From assembly GCF_940807255.1 (NCBI RefSeq), contig NZ_CALNWY010000019.1:1-64000 (forward strand): 64,000 nucleotides of DNA, given 5' to 3'. Shown piece after piece: positions 21,086 through 31,534 of the stretch. The stretch's first letter is position 1; every line of letters starts with the position of its first letter. The translations under genes and the position numbers were made by a program. The stretch comes from Mixta sp. Marseille-Q2659. GTDB lineage: Bacteria > Pseudomonadota > Gammaproteobacteria > Enterobacterales > Enterobacteriaceae. The notes under the pieces are model-generated. The model saw only the letters and a list, made by a program, of their open reading frames with translations, was not told the DNA's origin and searched no databases.

Positions 21086-21570
21086 GCCGCTACCGCAGTC
21101 ATGGCCGCTGGGTGATCTGGCTTTCTTTCCTTGTCGCGCTGGTGCTGCAAATTATGCCGTGGCCGGACGATCTTTATATGTTCCGTCCCTCCTGGCTGCT
21201 GTTGATTCTGATCTACTGGCTGCTGGCGCTGCCGCATCGGGTAAGCGTCGGCACCGGTTTTCTGATGGGCGCGGTGATGGATCTCATCTCCGGCTCCACG
21301 CTTGGCGTACGTGCGCTGGCGCTCAGTATTATTGCCTACCTGGTCGCTTTCAAATTCCAGCTTTTCCGTAACCTGGCGTTGTGGCAACAGGCGTTAATGG
21401 TTATGGTGCTGTCGCTGGCGATGGACGTCATTGTTTTCTGGGCTGAGTTTTTAGTTATCAATATCTCGTTCCGACCAGAAATTTTCTGGAGCAGCGTGGT
21501 AGACGGTATTTTGTGGCCCTGGCTATTCTTATTGATGAGAAAGATTCGTCGTCAATTCGCAGTTCAGTAA
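21082..21570 (+). CDS. mreD: Rod shape-determining protein MreD
   Basis: 162 aa inner-membrane protein with about five helices; partner of MreC in the elongasome. The start is TTG at 21082, overlapping the mreC stop (TTGA), supported by GGAGG six bases upstream and by alignment with the E. coli MreD start (which uses GTG). Confidence 0.96.
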   Translation: MSRYRSHGRWVIWLSFLVALVLQIMPWPDDLYMFRPSWLLLILIYWLLALPHRVSVGTGFLMGAVMDLISGSTLGVRALALSIIAYLVAFKFQLFRNLALWQQALMVMVLSLAMDVIVFWAEFLVINISFRPEIFWSSVVDGILWPWLFLLMRKIRRQFAVQ

Positions 21571-21578
21571 GGACAACT

Positions 21579-22166
21579 ATGCTATCCCTTTATCTTGCCT
21601 CCGGTTCACCGCGTCGTCGTGAACTGCTGACGCAGCTTGGCCTGCATTTTGAGCGCGTCATCACTGACGTGGAAGAGCTGCGTCGCGAGGAGGAGAGCGC
21701 GCAGCAGTATGTCCGTCGGCTGGCACGAGAAAAAGCGCAGGCGGGCGTGGCAGCCGCGCCGCAGGATCTGCCGGTGCTGGGTGCGGATACCATTGTGGTG
21801 CTGAATGGCGAAGTGCTGGAAAAACCGCACGATGCGCGTCACGCGGCGGATATGCTCGCACGCCTCTCTGGGAAAACGCATCAGGTTATGACGGCGGTGG
21901 CGCTGGCCGATCGTCAGCGTGAACTGGATTGTCTGGTGATAACGGAAGTGACCTTCCGTTTGCTGACACCGCAGGATATTCACGACTATATCGCCAGCGG
22001 CGAACCGATGGATAAGGCGGGCGCCTACGGTATTCAGGGGCTTGGCGGCAATTTTGTCAGAAAAATTAACGGAAGCTATCATGCTGTGGTTGGCCTGCCG
22101 CTGGTGGAAACCGGCGAACTGTTCAGTCATTTTCAATCATTGCGTGAGGTAGGTAAGGGGACATGA
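21579..22166 (+). CDS. yhdE: Maf-like nucleoside triphosphate pyrophosphatase, dTTP/UTP type
   Basis: 195 aa. Maf family signature [10 protein letters not shown] at residues 7-16, [17 protein letters not shown] and the [17 protein letters not shown] block. It hydrolyses dTTP, UTP and modified pyrimidine nucleotides, probably as house-cleaning. The ATG at 21579, 8 bp after mreD, is preferred over upstream in-frame starts inside mreD. Its stop overlaps the rng start (ATGA). Confidence 0.95.
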   Translation: MLSLYLASGSPRRRELLTQLGLHFERVITDVEELRREEESAQQYVRRLAREKAQAGVAAAPQDLPVLGADTIVVLNGEVLEKPHDARHAADMLARLSGKTHQVMTAVALADRQRELDCLVITEVTFRLLTPQDIHDYIASGEPMDKAGAYGIQGLGGNFVRKINGSYHAVVGLPLVETGELFSHFQSLREVGKGT

Positions 22167-23634
22167 TGACGGCTGAGCTACTGGTTAACGTTACGCCATC
22201 GGAAACGCGCGTAGCCTATATTGACGGCGGAATCCTGCAAGAAATCCATATTGAACGTGAAGCGAAGCGCGGTATTGTCGGTAATATTTATAAAGGCCGC
22301 GTAAGCCGCGTCTTGCCGGGAATGCAGGCGGCGTTTGTCGATATTGGTCTGGAAAAAGCGGCGTTTCTGCACGCCTCCGACATCATGCCGCATACAGAAT
22401 GCGTGGCGGGCGAAGAGCAAAAAAACTTTAGCGTCCGGGATATTGCCGAGCTGGTGCGCCAGGGACAGGATCTCATGGTGCAGGTGGTGAAAGATCCGCT
22501 GGGCACCAAAGGCGCGCGCCTGACGACAGATATTACATTACCTTCGCGTTACCTGGTTTTTATGCCCGGCGCCTCGCACGTTGGCGTATCGCAGCGCATT
22601 GAAAGCGAAGCGGAACGCGATCGCCTGAAGGCGGTGGTTTCGGCCTACTGCGATGAGCAGGGCGGATTTATTATTCGCACCGCGGCGGAAGGTATTGGCG
22701 AAGAAGAGCTGGCGCAGGATGCCGCCTTTCTTAAACGCCTGTGGACGAAAGTCATCGAGCGTAAAAAACGCAATAAAACCCGCTGCCGTCTTTATGGCGA
22801 ACTGGCGCTGGCGCAGCGCGTGCTGCGTGATTTCGCCGGCGCCGCGCTCGATCGTATTCGCATCGATTCACGCCTGACTTATGAACTGCTGCTGGAATTT
22901 ACCTCTGAATATATGCCAGAGATGACTGCCAAACTGGAGCTTTACAGTGGGCGTCAGCCGATTTTCGATCTTTATGATGTGGAAAATGAAATTCAGCGTT
23001 CGCTCGATCGTAGGTCGAGCTTAAATCGGGCGGTTACCTGATTATCGATCAGACTGAAGCGATGACCACTATCGATATTAATACCGGCGCCTTTGTCGGC
23101 CATCGCAATCTCGATGAAACCATTTTTAATACCAATATCGAAGCGACGCAGGCGATTGCGCGCCAGCTGCGGCTGCGTAATCTCGGCGGCATTATCATCA
23201 TCGACTTTATCGATATGAATAATGAAGAGCATCGCCGCCGCGTGTTGCACTCACTGGACAGCGCGCTCAGTAAAGATCGGGTGAAAACCAGTATTAACGG
23301 TTTCTCGGCGCTGGGGCTGGTGGAGATGACGCGCAAGCGTACCCGCGAAAGCATTGAGCATGTGCTGTGCCAGGATTGTCCGGTTTGCAAAGGGCGCGGC
23401 ACGCTGAAAACGGTAGAAACTGTCTGCTACGAAATTATGCGGGAAATTGTGCGTGTGCATCACGCCTACGACTCCGATCGCTTCCTGGTCTATGTTTCGC
23501 CAAGCGTGGGCGAAGCGCTGAAAAGTGAAGAATCGCATGCGCTGGCCGAAGTGGAGCTATTTGTCGGCAAGCAGGTTAAGGTGCAGATCGAGCCGCTCTA
23601 TACCCAGGAGCAGTTCGACGTGGTGATGATGTAA
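22163..23634 (+). pseudogene. rng: Ribonuclease G, frameshifted
   Basis: The reading frame is split. Codons 1-283 encode the S1 and RNase H-like N-terminal part of RNase G. At about 23012 the frame shifts, giving a stop at 23039-23041 (292 aa). The rest, from SGGYLIIDQTEAMTTIDINTG to the C-terminus QFDVVMM, continues in the other frame to 23634. Family comparison expects CGT-AAG-GTC-GAG where the window reads CGTAGGTCGAG, so one A is missing. With it restored the protein is 490 aa (E. coli 489). The truncated product lacks the catalytic aspartates (TIDINTG, IIDFIDM) and the zinc-link CPVCKGRG. No slippery heptamer is visible. RNase G trims 16S rRNA 5' ends and is dispensable in E. coli. Confidence 0.9.
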
Positions 23635-23812
23635 AATCTGGTTAATATTTTGGCTTGTCTTTGACTCTTTCTCTCCAGTCAAGCGCTAAAAATGCGCGTC
23701 GGTTTCAGGTAAACTCTGCTGACCTGATTCTCCCTGGCTGCTGCAACGGCACGTTCGGGAATATGAGCCAGCTTATTCATCCGTTCAGTTTGCGCAAAAC
23801 AAGGAGAGGAGT

Positions 23813-26800
23813 GTGAGGCAACTGCCCAGGATCCTGTTACTTACAGGCGCTGCGGTAATCGTTATCGTTGCGCTACTGGTCAGTGGCTTGCGGCTGGTGA
23901 TGCCGCAGATCAATCATCATCGCGGCACGCTACTTAACGCTGTCTCCTCCGCGACCGGATTAACCATCAATGCCGCCTCGCTACAGGGACGCTGGGAAAA
24001 CTTTGGCTCCACGCTGGATGTTCGCCAGCTCGCGGTCGCCCTGCCTGACGGCGACTCGTTGAATATTGGCCGCGTCACGCTGGCGCTGGATGTCTGGCAA
24101 TCCCTGCTGCATGCCCGCTGGCAGTTTCGTGAGCTGACTTTCTGGCAGCTTGATTTCGACAGCCACTCGCCTCTTATCAGTAACGACACCACCAACCATA
24201 CGCTAAAGGCGGGACAGATTAACGATCTGTTCCTGCGCCAGTTCGACCATTTTGATTTGCGCGACAGCCGTATCCGTTTCCAGACGCTCTCCGGCCAGCG
24301 TGCCGAACTGTCGATCCCGCGTCTGAGCTGGCTAAATGAAAAAGCCCGCCATCGTGCGGAAGGCGAAGTCAGCCTTTCCAGCTTTACCGGACAGCACGGC
24401 GTGGTGCAGGTGCGTCTGGATCTGCGTGATGAGAACGGCTTGCTGAACAGCGGACGCATCTGGATGCAGGCTGATGACGTAGATGTGAAGCCGTGGCTGG
24501 GGCAGTGGATGCGCGATAACACCACGCTGCAGAGCGCGCGCTTTAGCCTGGCGGCCTGGCTGAGCCTGAAAGAGGGCGAAGTTTACGATGGCGATGTCTG
24601 GCTGAAGCAGGGCGGTGCCCGCTGGCAGGGCGATAAGCAGGCGCATCGTCTGGAAGTGGATAACCTGACCATGCATCTGGCGCGCTGGCACAGCGGCTGG
24701 ACGGTCACCGTGCCGCAAAACAGTCTGCGTACCGACGGCGTTGCCTGGCCGCAAGGGCACTTTTCGCTGGCGTGGCTGCCGCCGCACGGTATCGGGCCGG
24801 AATCACAGAGCGCGGAAGAGTTGCGCGTACGCGCTACTGGCTTAAACCTTCAGCGTCTGGAGCCGCTGATTCCCTTATTCGCACAGCTGTCCCCGCAGCT
24901 GTTGGAAAACTGGCGTACCCTTCAGCCGCAGGGACAGATTGATGCGCTGGCGCTGGATATACCGCTCAAGCAGCCGGATCAGAGCCGTTTTCAGGCGCGC
25001 TGGCGCGACCTGAGCTGGCAGCACTGGCAGCTGCTGCCGGGCGCGCAGCATGTAAACGGCGAGCTGAGCGGCAGTCTGGCGGATGGGCGGCTGGATATCG
25101 GGCTGCACGATGCTGTGATGCCCTACGGCACCATGTTCCGCGCGCCGCTGGAAGTTCAACGCGCCACCGGCACGCTCAGCTGGCAGCACAGTGAACATGC
25201 GCTGGCGCTGCAGGGCACAAATCTTGATGTGCAGGCGCGTTCGCTTTGGGCGAAGGGCGATTTTAGCTATCGCCAGGGCGACGGCCTGACGCCGCGACTG
25301 GATATTCTGGCGGGCATTAACGTCACCAACGCGGGCGATGCCTGGCGTTATTTCCCGGAGCCGTTAATGGGAACCGGTTTAACCAACTACCTCAGCGGCG
25401 CCATCAAGGGCGGACAGGTTAACAACGCCACGCTGCTGTTCGCCGGTAATCCTAAGCTGTTCCCCTTCCGACATAACGACGGCATGTTTGAAGTCTGGGT
25501 GCCGCTGCGCAATGCCAGCTACGCTTTCCAGCCGGGCTGGCCGGCGATCGATAATCTCGATATCGACCTCGATTTTGTTAATGACGGCCTGTGGATGAAG
25601 GCGCAGCAGGCAATGCTGGGCAAGGTGCAGGCGAACAATGTCAGTGCCGTGATCCCCGATTACCTGAAAGAGAAGCTGATCATTAACGGCGATCTACGCG
25701 GCGAAGCGGCGGATATTCATGACTACTTTAAACAAACGCCGCTGAAATCTTCCCTGGGCGCGGCGCTGGACGAACTACAGCTGGGAGGGCAGACCGGTGG
25801 ACATCTGAAGCTCGATATTCCGCTGGACGGTGAACTGGTTCATGCGCGCGGCGACGTGCAGCTGGCCGATAACACCCTGTTTATCGCACCGCTGGAGACC
25901 CGTTTAACGGCGCTTAACGGCAGCTTCACTTACGATAACGGTAACCTGCGCAGCGATACGCTGCATGCCAGCTGGTTTGGTCAGCCGGTTAACGTTGATT
26001 TTCACACCACAGAAGGGCCGCAGGATTATCAGATTGGCGTTAACCTGGCGGCGGACTGGCAGGTTAATAAACTTACGCCGTTACCGGCAGGCGTCAGCCA
26101 GCAGCTGAACGGTACGCTTCCCTGGCAGGGTAATGTGGCTATTACGCTACCGCATCAGGGCGGGGCGAATTACAAGATTAACCTGGCGGGCGATCTGAAG
26201 AATGTAAGCAGTAACTTACCTGCTCCGCTGGCAAAAGCGCGTGATGAAGTGCTGCCGCTGAACGTCACCGCCACGGGCGATCTGAATCATTTTGATTTGC
26301 AGGGCGTGGTAGCGAAGCAGCAGCGCTTTAACAGTCGCTGGCTGTTGGGCAAACAGCTGCGGCTCGATCGCGGTATCTGGCTGAATAATGCCAAAACCAC
26401 GCCGGCGCTGCCGGATACGCGCGGTATAACGCTGAATCTGCCGCCGCTGGATGGCGATAGCTGGTTGAAACTGCTGATGGCGAGCGGCGGAACGGCAGGA
26501 AGCGCTAAAAAAACGGGCGGCAACGCGTTTAACAAGAACGCGCTGCCGGGTGATATTACGCTTAGCACGCCCGCGCTCCAGCTGGCGGGCCAGCAGTGGC
26601 ACGATATACAGGTTACGCTGCGTCAGCTGATGGCTGGCGGCATGCAGGTAGAAACCAAAGGCCGTGAAATCAGCGGTCAGCTCGATATTCCCAACAGCGG
26701 CCCGTGGCGCGCGCATCTCGGTTGGCTCTATTACAACCCTGAATGGCAAAGCAGCGGAGGGGCACTCTCCTCCGGTTCAGCACAAAACAGCAGCACCATT

Positions 26801-27640
26801 AAGTTTGCAGGCTGGCCGGCGTTGCAAATCCGCTGCGATGACTGCTGGCTGCGTGGGCAGAAGTTTGGCCGGATGCAGGCCAACCTGACGCCACAGAATG
26901 ATACGTTAGCGCTTACTGACGGGCTGGTAGATACCGGCAGCTCCCGTTTGCAGATCAACGGAGAATGGGTTAACCGGCCCGGCGAGCAGCGTACATCGCT
27001 TAAAGGTAAGCTGAGCGGCAGCAATATCAACAATGCAACCAACTGGTTTGGCGTGAATACGCCACTGCGTGATGCTTCGTTCGCGCTTGATTACGATCTG
27101 CACTGGCGCGCCGCGCCCTGGCAGCCGTCGGCTTCCTCGCTGAGCGGCCTGTTGAAAACGCACTTTGGCAAAGGGCAGATTGCCGATGTCAGCAGCGGAC
27201 GCGCCGGACAGCTGCTGCGGCTGGTCAGTTTTGACGCGCTGCTGCGCAAGCTGCGCTTCGATTTCAGCGATACCTTTAGCGAAGGCTTCTGGTTCGATTC
27301 TATTAACGGCACAGCCTGGATTAAAGACGGCATTATGCAGACCGACAACCTGCTGGTGGACGGGCTGGAAGCGGATATTGCGATGCAGGGCAAGCTGGAT
27401 CTGGTGCAGAGGCAGATTGATATGGAGGCGGTTGTTGCGCCTGAAATTTCCGCTTCGGTTGGCGTCGCCACTGCTTTTGCGATTAATCCAGTGGTCGGTG
27501 CGGCGGTCTTTGCCGCCAGTAAGGTGCTGGGCCCGCTATGGAATAAAATTTCGCTGCTGCGCTATCACATCAGCGGCCCGCTGGATAAACCGGAAATTAA
27601 CGAAGTGCTGCGTAAACCGCGTGAAAAGAGCGCGAAGTGA
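23813..27640 (+). CDS. yhdP: AsmA-like phospholipid transport protein YhdP
   Basis: 1275 aa (E. coli 1266). One N-terminal membrane helix (ILLLTGAAVIVIVALLVSG) anchors a very long repeating-beta-groove periplasmic body of the AsmA-like/DUF3971 type, with a conserved C-terminal region ending near VLRKPREKSAK. In E. coli YhdP, TamB and YdbH together carry phospholipid from inner to outer membrane. The start is GTG at 23813, preceded by AAGGAGAGGA. It follows rng after 178 bp. Confidence 0.96.
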   Translation: MRQLPRILLLTGAAVIVIVALLVSGLRLVMPQINHHRGTLLNAVSSATGLTINAASLQGRWENFGSTLDVRQLAVALPDGDSLNIGRVTLALDVWQSLLHARWQFRELTFWQLDFDSHSPLISNDTTNHTLKAGQINDLFLRQFDHFDLRDSRIRFQTLSGQRAELSIPRLSWLNEKARHRAEGEVSLSSFTGQHGVVQVRLDLRDENGLLNSGRIWMQADDVDVKPWLGQWMRDNTTLQSARFSLAAWLSLKEGEVYDGDVWLKQGGARWQGDKQAHRLEVDNLTMHLARWHSGWTVTVPQNSLRTDGVAWPQGHFSLAWLPPHGIGPESQSAEELRVRATGLNLQRLEPLIPLFAQLSPQLLENWRTLQPQGQIDALALDIPLKQPDQSRFQARWRDLSWQHWQLLPGAQHVNGELSGSLADGRLDIGLHDAVMPYGTMFRAPLEVQRATGTLSWQHSEHALALQGTNLDVQARSLWAKGDFSYRQGDGLTPRLDILAGINVTNAGDAWRYFPEPLMGTGLTNYLSGAIKGGQVNNATLLFAGNPKLFPFRHNDGMFEVWVPLRNASYAFQPGWPAIDNLDIDLDFVNDGLWMKAQQAMLGKVQANNVSAVIPDYLKEKLIINGDLRGEAADIHDYFKQTPLKSSLGAALDELQLGGQTGGHLKLDIPLDGELVHARGDVQLADNTLFIAPLETRLTALNGSFTYDNGNLRSDTLHASWFGQPVNVDFHTTEGPQDYQIGVNLAADWQVNKLTPLPAGVSQQLNGTLPWQGNVAITLPHQGGANYKINLAGDLKNVSSNLPAPLAKARDEVLPLNVTATGDLNHFDLQGVVAKQQRFNSRWLLGKQLRLDRGIWLNNAKTTPALPDTRGITLNLPPLDGDSWLKLLMASGGTAGSAKKTGGNAFNKNALPGDITLSTPALQLAGQQWHDIQVTLRQLMAGGMQVETKGREISGQLDIPNSGPWRAHLGWLYYNPEWQSSGGALSSGSAQNSSTIKFAGWPALQIRCDDCWLRGQKFGRMQANLTPQNDTLALTDGLVDTGSSRLQINGEWVNRPGEQRTSLKGKLSGSNINNATNWFGVNTPLRDASFALDYDLHWRAAPWQPSASSLSGLLKTHFGKGQIADVSSGRAGQLLRLVSFDALLRKLRFDFSDTFSEGFWFDSINGTAWIKDGIMQTDNLLVDGLEADIAMQGKLDLVQRQIDMEAVVAPEISASVGVATAFAINPVVGAAVFAASKVLGPLWNKISLLRYHISGPLDKPEINEVLRKPREKSAK

Positions 27641-27704
27641 ATTTGACGCCGCAGGGGAATTACCGCAGGCTATAGCAATAATGTCACACAACGAGTGAGA
27701 AACG

Positions 27705-29150
27705 ATGAGTCTGAACCTGGTAAGTGAGCAATTGCTAACTGCGAACAACATCAATCAGCAGGATCTGTTCACCCTGCTTGGGCAGCTTTCAGAACGTCGT
27801 CTGGATTATGCCGATCTCTATTTCCAGTCCAGCTACCATGAATCCTGGGTGCTGGAAGACCGCATTATTAAAGATGGCTCCTGGAATATCGATCAGGGCG
27901 TTGGCGTTCGCGCTGTGAGCGGCGAGAAAACCGGCTTCGCCTATGCCGATCAGATCACCCTGAATGCCCTGCAGCAGAGTGCGCAGGCTGCGCGCAGCAT
28001 CGTGCGCGAACAGGGCAACGGCAAAGCGCAGGTGCTGGCGGCGATCCAGCATCAGGCGCTCTATCCTGCACTCGATCCGCTACAAAGCCTGTCGCGTGAA
28101 GAGAAAATTGCGCTGTTGCATCGCGTAGACAGCGCGGCGCGCGCGGCGGACAAGCGCGTACAGGAAGTGAGCGCCAGCCTGACCGGCGTTTATGAGCTGG
28201 TGCTGGTTGCGGCCACTGACGGTACACTGGCGGCGGATGTGCGTCCGCTGGTGCGTCTGTCGGTAAGCGTGCAGGTGGAAGAAGACGGTAAACGCGAGCG
28301 CGGCGCCAGCGGCGGCGGCGGGCGTACCGGCTACGATTTCTTCCTGGCCGATGAAGAAGGCGAAGTGCGTGCCGAGCGCTGGGCGCGTGAAGCGGTGCGC
28401 ATGGCGCTGGTCAACCTTTCCGCCGTTGCGGCGCCGGCAGGCTCTATTCCGGTAGTTCTGGGCGCGGGCTGGCCGGGCGTGCTGCTGCACGAAGCGGTCG
28501 GACACGGGCTGGAAGGCGATTTCAACCGTCGCGGCACTTCCATGTTCAGCGGTCAGATGGGCAAGCTGGTGGCTTCTGAACTCTGTACCGTGGTGGATGA
28601 CGGCACGCTGAACGGTTTACGTGGCTCGCTGGCTATCGATGATGAAGGCGTGCCGGGCCAGTATAACGTGCTGATCGAAAACGGCGTGCTGAAAGGCTAT
28701 ATGCAGGACAAACTCAACGCGCGTCTGATGGGCGTTAAGCCTACAGGTAACGGTCGCCGCGAATCCTATGCGCATCTGCCGATGCCGCGCATGACCAATA
28801 CCTATATGCTGGCGGGCCAGTCTACGCCGCAGGAAATCATTGAAAGCGTTGAGTATGGCCTGTATGCACCTAACTTCGGCGGCGGTCAGGTGGACATCAC
28901 CTCCGGCAAGTTTGTCTTCTCTACCTCAGAAGCCTATCTGATTGAAAAAGGTAAAGTGACGCGGCCGGTAAAAGGCGCCACGCTGATTGGCTCTGGTATT
29001 GAAGCGATGCAGCAAATCTCAATGGTCGGCAACGACCTGGCGCTGGATAAAGGCGTGGGCGTTTGCGGTAAGGAAGGGCAAAGCCTGCCGGTTGGCGTGG
29101 GTCAGCCAACGCTGAAACTGGATCGCCTGACCGTGGGCGGCACCGCCTGA
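27705..29150 (+). CDS. tldD: Metalloprotease TldD
   Basis: 481 aa, the same length as in E. coli. The zinc motif [11 protein letters not shown] near residue 263 is followed by the conserved glycine-rich C-terminal domain. TldD works as a heterodimer with TldE (encoded elsewhere) and degrades unfolded peptides; in E. coli it is needed for microcin B17 maturation and CcdA degradation. It lies 64 bp after yhdP and ends convergently to aaeR. Confidence 0.97.
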   Translation: MSLNLVSEQLLTANNINQQDLFTLLGQLSERRLDYADLYFQSSYHESWVLEDRIIKDGSWNIDQGVGVRAVSGEKTGFAYADQITLNALQQSAQAARSIVREQGNGKAQVLAAIQHQALYPALDPLQSLSREEKIALLHRVDSAARAADKRVQEVSASLTGVYELVLVAATDGTLAADVRPLVRLSVSVQVEEDGKRERGASGGGGRTGYDFFLADEEGEVRAERWAREAVRMALVNLSAVAAPAGSIPVVLGAGWPGVLLHEAVGHGLEGDFNRRGTSMFSGQMGKLVASELCTVVDDGTLNGLRGSLAIDDEGVPGQYNVLIENGVLKGYMQDKLNARLMGVKPTGNGRRESYAHLPMPRMTNTYMLAGQSTPQEIIESVEYGLYAPNFGGGQVDITSGKFVFSTSEAYLIEKGKVTRPVKGATLIGSGIEAMQQISMVGNDLALDKGVGVCGKEGQSLPVGVGQPTLKLDRLTVGGTA

Positions 29151-29185
29151 TCTCTTTCCCCCGGCTGGCGTCCGCTGCCGGGGGC

Positions 29186-30106
29186 TTAACCGCCGTTGCG
29201 GTGTTCCTGATAAATTTGCGCCACTTTTTTGAACCAGGCGCTGAGATAATCGATACAAACCTGAACTTTTAACGGCAGCTTATCTTTCTGCGTGTAGAGC
29301 GCATAAACCGGGCGCGGGTCGGACTGATAGCGGCTAAACAAAATCTCAACCTCGCCCGCCTTAATCTCATCAATCACCCACATCAGCGGCACATACGCGA
29401 TCCCGCAGCCCGCCTTTAGCCAGCGAATCAGCGTTTGTGAATCGTTAGTCACAAAGCGCCCCTGCGGCGAAAGATGCGTACTGATCCCTTCCGGTGCGAT
29501 AAGCTCGAAATCGCTGTCAGGCCGCACGCTGTATTCCAGCCAGGAAAAGTTAGCGATGTCGGCCGGTTTGTCGGGCGTGCCATGTTGCTCCAGATAGTGT
29601 TTCGCAGCGCACACCACCATCGGCATCGAACCGAGACGGCGGGAAAACAGGCTGGAGTCCTGCAGCGCCCCAACGCGGATCACCACGTCCAGCCCGTCGG
29701 CAATCAAATCCGGCGCCGGAATACCGGTAACCAGATTCACCGTCAGGCCAGGATATTCCTGCAGCATTTCCGCCGTCATGGTTGCCAGCACGTTCTGCGC
29801 CATGGTTGAAGAACTGCCAATGCGCAGCGTGCCAATTGGCGAGTTATTAAAGGCGTAAAGCTGTTCATGCACCTGATGCGCTTCGGCTAACATTCGTCGG
29901 CAGCCCTGATAATAGATGCGTCCCGCTTCGGTCAGCCCAATACTGCGCGTGCTGCGATTCAACAGCTTCACCTGCAGTTCATCTTCCAGTTTAGCGACAG
30001 TTTGGCTTATGGATGAGACGCTCATCTGTAGCTGACGCGCAGCGGCAGTAAATGAACCTAATTCAACCACTTTGGCGAAAACCGACATACCTTTGAGTCG
30101 TTCCAT
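29186..30106 (-). CDS. aaeR: LysR-type regulator AaeR
   Basis: 306 aa (E. coli 309). The N-terminal winged helix-turn-helix (GSFTAAARQLQMSVSSISQTVAKLE) is followed by a LysR effector-binding domain. It activates the divergent aaeXAB efflux genes in response to aromatic carboxylic acids such as p-hydroxybenzoate. Identity to E. coli AaeR is high through the DNA-binding domain and the DLIADGLDVVIRVGALQDSSLFSRRLG block. Confidence 0.95.
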   Translation of the reverse strand: MERLKGMSVFAKVVELGSFTAAARQLQMSVSSISQTVAKLEDELQVKLLNRSTRSIGLTEAGRIYYQGCRRMLAEAHQVHEQLYAFNNSPIGTLRIGSSSTMAQNVLATMTAEMLQEYPGLTVNLVTGIPAPDLIADGLDVVIRVGALQDSSLFSRRLGSMPMVVCAAKHYLEQHGTPDKPADIANFSWLEYSVRPDSDFELIAPEGISTHLSPQGRFVTNDSQTLIRWLKAGCGIAYVPLMWVIDEIKAGEVEILFSRYQSDPRPVYALYTQKDKLPLKVQVCIDYLSAWFKKVAQIYQEHRNGG

Positions 30107-30121
30107 TATTCACTCTGGCTT

Positions 30122-30143
30122 AAAAGTGATTTAGATCACATTA
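30122..30143. promoter_or_regulatory. CRP-binding site between aaeR and aaeX
   Basis: AGTGATTTAGATCACA fits TGTGA-N6-TCACA at nine of ten positions and is centred at 30132.5, about 26 bp upstream of the aaeR start codon and about 246 bp upstream of aaeX. Its nearness to aaeR suggests control of aaeR more than aaeX. Confidence 0.65.
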
Positions 30144-30154
30144 TGTAGATAACT

Positions 30155-30176
30155 TATAGTCATGCGCGTTACTATA
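30155..30176. promoter_or_regulatory. Inverted repeat, candidate AaeR operator
   Basis: TATAGT-N10-ACTATA is a perfect 6-bp inverted repeat in the 272-bp divergent region. Its size and position suit a LysR-type recognition site. The link to AaeR is inference. Confidence 0.45.
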
Positions 30177-30378
30177 TGACGGCCGGGTCGCCGTCTGGCC
30201 GCTCACACTTCTGTGCCAGGATCTTTAGTACACGCTATGCTTTAGGTGCTGATATTCGTCTGACAGTGTACCTGTCGCCCGATCATCATCAACCCGTAAT
30301 GCGAAACATCCTGTATCGACAGGCTGGTTTCGTGCTGGCAAACGGAATGGCCCGGCTACGTATCAACAAGGATAAAAG

Positions 30379-30582
30379 ATGAGTGTGCTACCGGTTATCG
30401 TCATATTTGGGCTCTCTTTCCCGCCCATATTTTTTGAAATTATCGTTTCGCTTTTGCTGTTCTGGCTGGTACGTCGCGTACTGTTGCCGATCGGCCTGTA
30501 TGACTTTGTCTGGCATCCGGCGCTGTTTAATACCGCACTCTACTGCTGCCTGTTCTATTTAGTATCCTGTCTGTTCGTCTGA
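30379..30582 (+). CDS. aaeX: AaeX small membrane protein
   Basis: 67 aa, DUF1656 family, two membrane helices, start [20 protein letters not shown] as in E. coli AaeX. Its exact role in the AaeAB efflux pump is unknown. First gene of aaeXAB, nine bp from aaeA, divergent from aaeR. Confidence 0.95.
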   Translation: MSVLPVIVIFGLSFPPIFFEIIVSLLLFWLVRRVLLPIGLYDFVWHPALFNTALYCCLFYLVSCLFV

Positions 30583-30590
30583 GGTTATAA

Positions 30591-31523
30591 GTGAAAGCTC
30601 TAATAAGAAAAATTACGCGCTATGCCATTACGCTAATTCTGGTTGTCATCGCCGTGGTGGTGGTTTTCCGCGCCTGGGCTTTTTATACCGAATCGCCCTG
30701 GACGCGAGATGCTAAATTCGCCGCTGACGTGGTCGCTATCGCGCCCGACGTCACGGGCCTGGTGACCGATGTGCGCGTGCATGATAACCAACTGGTGAAG
30801 AAGGGCGAGGTACTGTTTACCATCGACCAGCCACGCTTTGAAAAAGCGCTGGATGAAGCGGAAGCGGATGTGCAGTACTACCAGGCGCTAGTTAATGAGA
30901 AACGGCGCGAAGCCGCCCGCCGTAATAAGCTGGGCGTGATCGCCATGTCGCGCGAAGCGATCGAGCAATCCAATAACGATCTGCAGACGGCTGAACACCA
31001 GCTGGCGAAGGCGCAGGCCTCGCGCGATCTGGCGAAGCTGGATCTGGAGCGCACGGTGATCCGCGCGCCGGCGAATGGCTGGGTCACTAACCTGAATGTC
31101 TTCTCCGGTGAATTTATTACGCGCGGTACCACCTCGGTGGCGCTGGTCAAACAGAATTCCTACTACGTTCTGGCCTATATGGAAGAAACCAAGCTGGAGG
31201 GCGTACGCCCCGGTTACCGCGCGGAGATTACGCCGCTGGGCAGCAATCGTGTGATGCTCGGAACGGTAGATTCCGTCGCAGCGGGTGTGACCAACAGCAG
31301 CAGCACCGTGGACAGCAAGGGCATGGCGACCATCGACTCGAATTTGGAATGGGTGCGCCTGGCGCAGCGTGTTCCGGTTAAGATCCTGCTCGATCATCAG
31401 CCGGGCAATCTCTATCCGGCGGGCACCACCGCGACCATCGTGGTGACCGGCGAGAAAGATCGTGAGCAGAAGCCGCAGTCGCCGTTAACCCGGTTGCTTC
31501 ATCGCCTGCGTGAGTTCGGTTAA
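30591..31523 (+). CDS. aaeA: Aromatic carboxylic acid efflux pump, periplasmic adaptor AaeA
   Basis: 310 aa, the same length as in E. coli. One N-terminal membrane helix, then a split lipoyl domain ([27 protein letters not shown] / [21 protein letters not shown]) around a coiled-coil hairpin, typical of membrane fusion proteins. It couples the inner-membrane pump AaeB to the periplasm and outer membrane. It is intact, although its partner aaeB is frameshifted. Confidence 0.96.
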   Translation: MKALIRKITRYAITLILVVIAVVVVFRAWAFYTESPWTRDAKFAADVVAIAPDVTGLVTDVRVHDNQLVKKGEVLFTIDQPRFEKALDEAEADVQYYQALVNEKRREAARRNKLGVIAMSREAIEQSNNDLQTAEHQLAKAQASRDLAKLDLERTVIRAPANGWVTNLNVFSGEFITRGTTSVALVKQNSYYVLAYMEETKLEGVRPGYRAEITPLGSNRVMLGTVDSVAAGVTNSSSTVDSKGMATIDSNLEWVRLAQRVPVKILLDHQPGNLYPAGTTATIVVTGEKDREQKPQSPLTRLLHRLREFG

Positions 31524-31534
31524 GCGAGGGCGTG

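Noticed and set aside
23009-23020. Programmed ribosomal frameshift in rng
   Set aside because: No slippery heptamer or downstream stimulatory structure is visible, and RNase G is a single frame in other species.
30176-30382. 68-codon plus-strand frame in the aaeR-aaeX region
   Set aside because: Occupies the divergent promoter region with operator-like repeats and overlaps the aaeX start; no family recognised.
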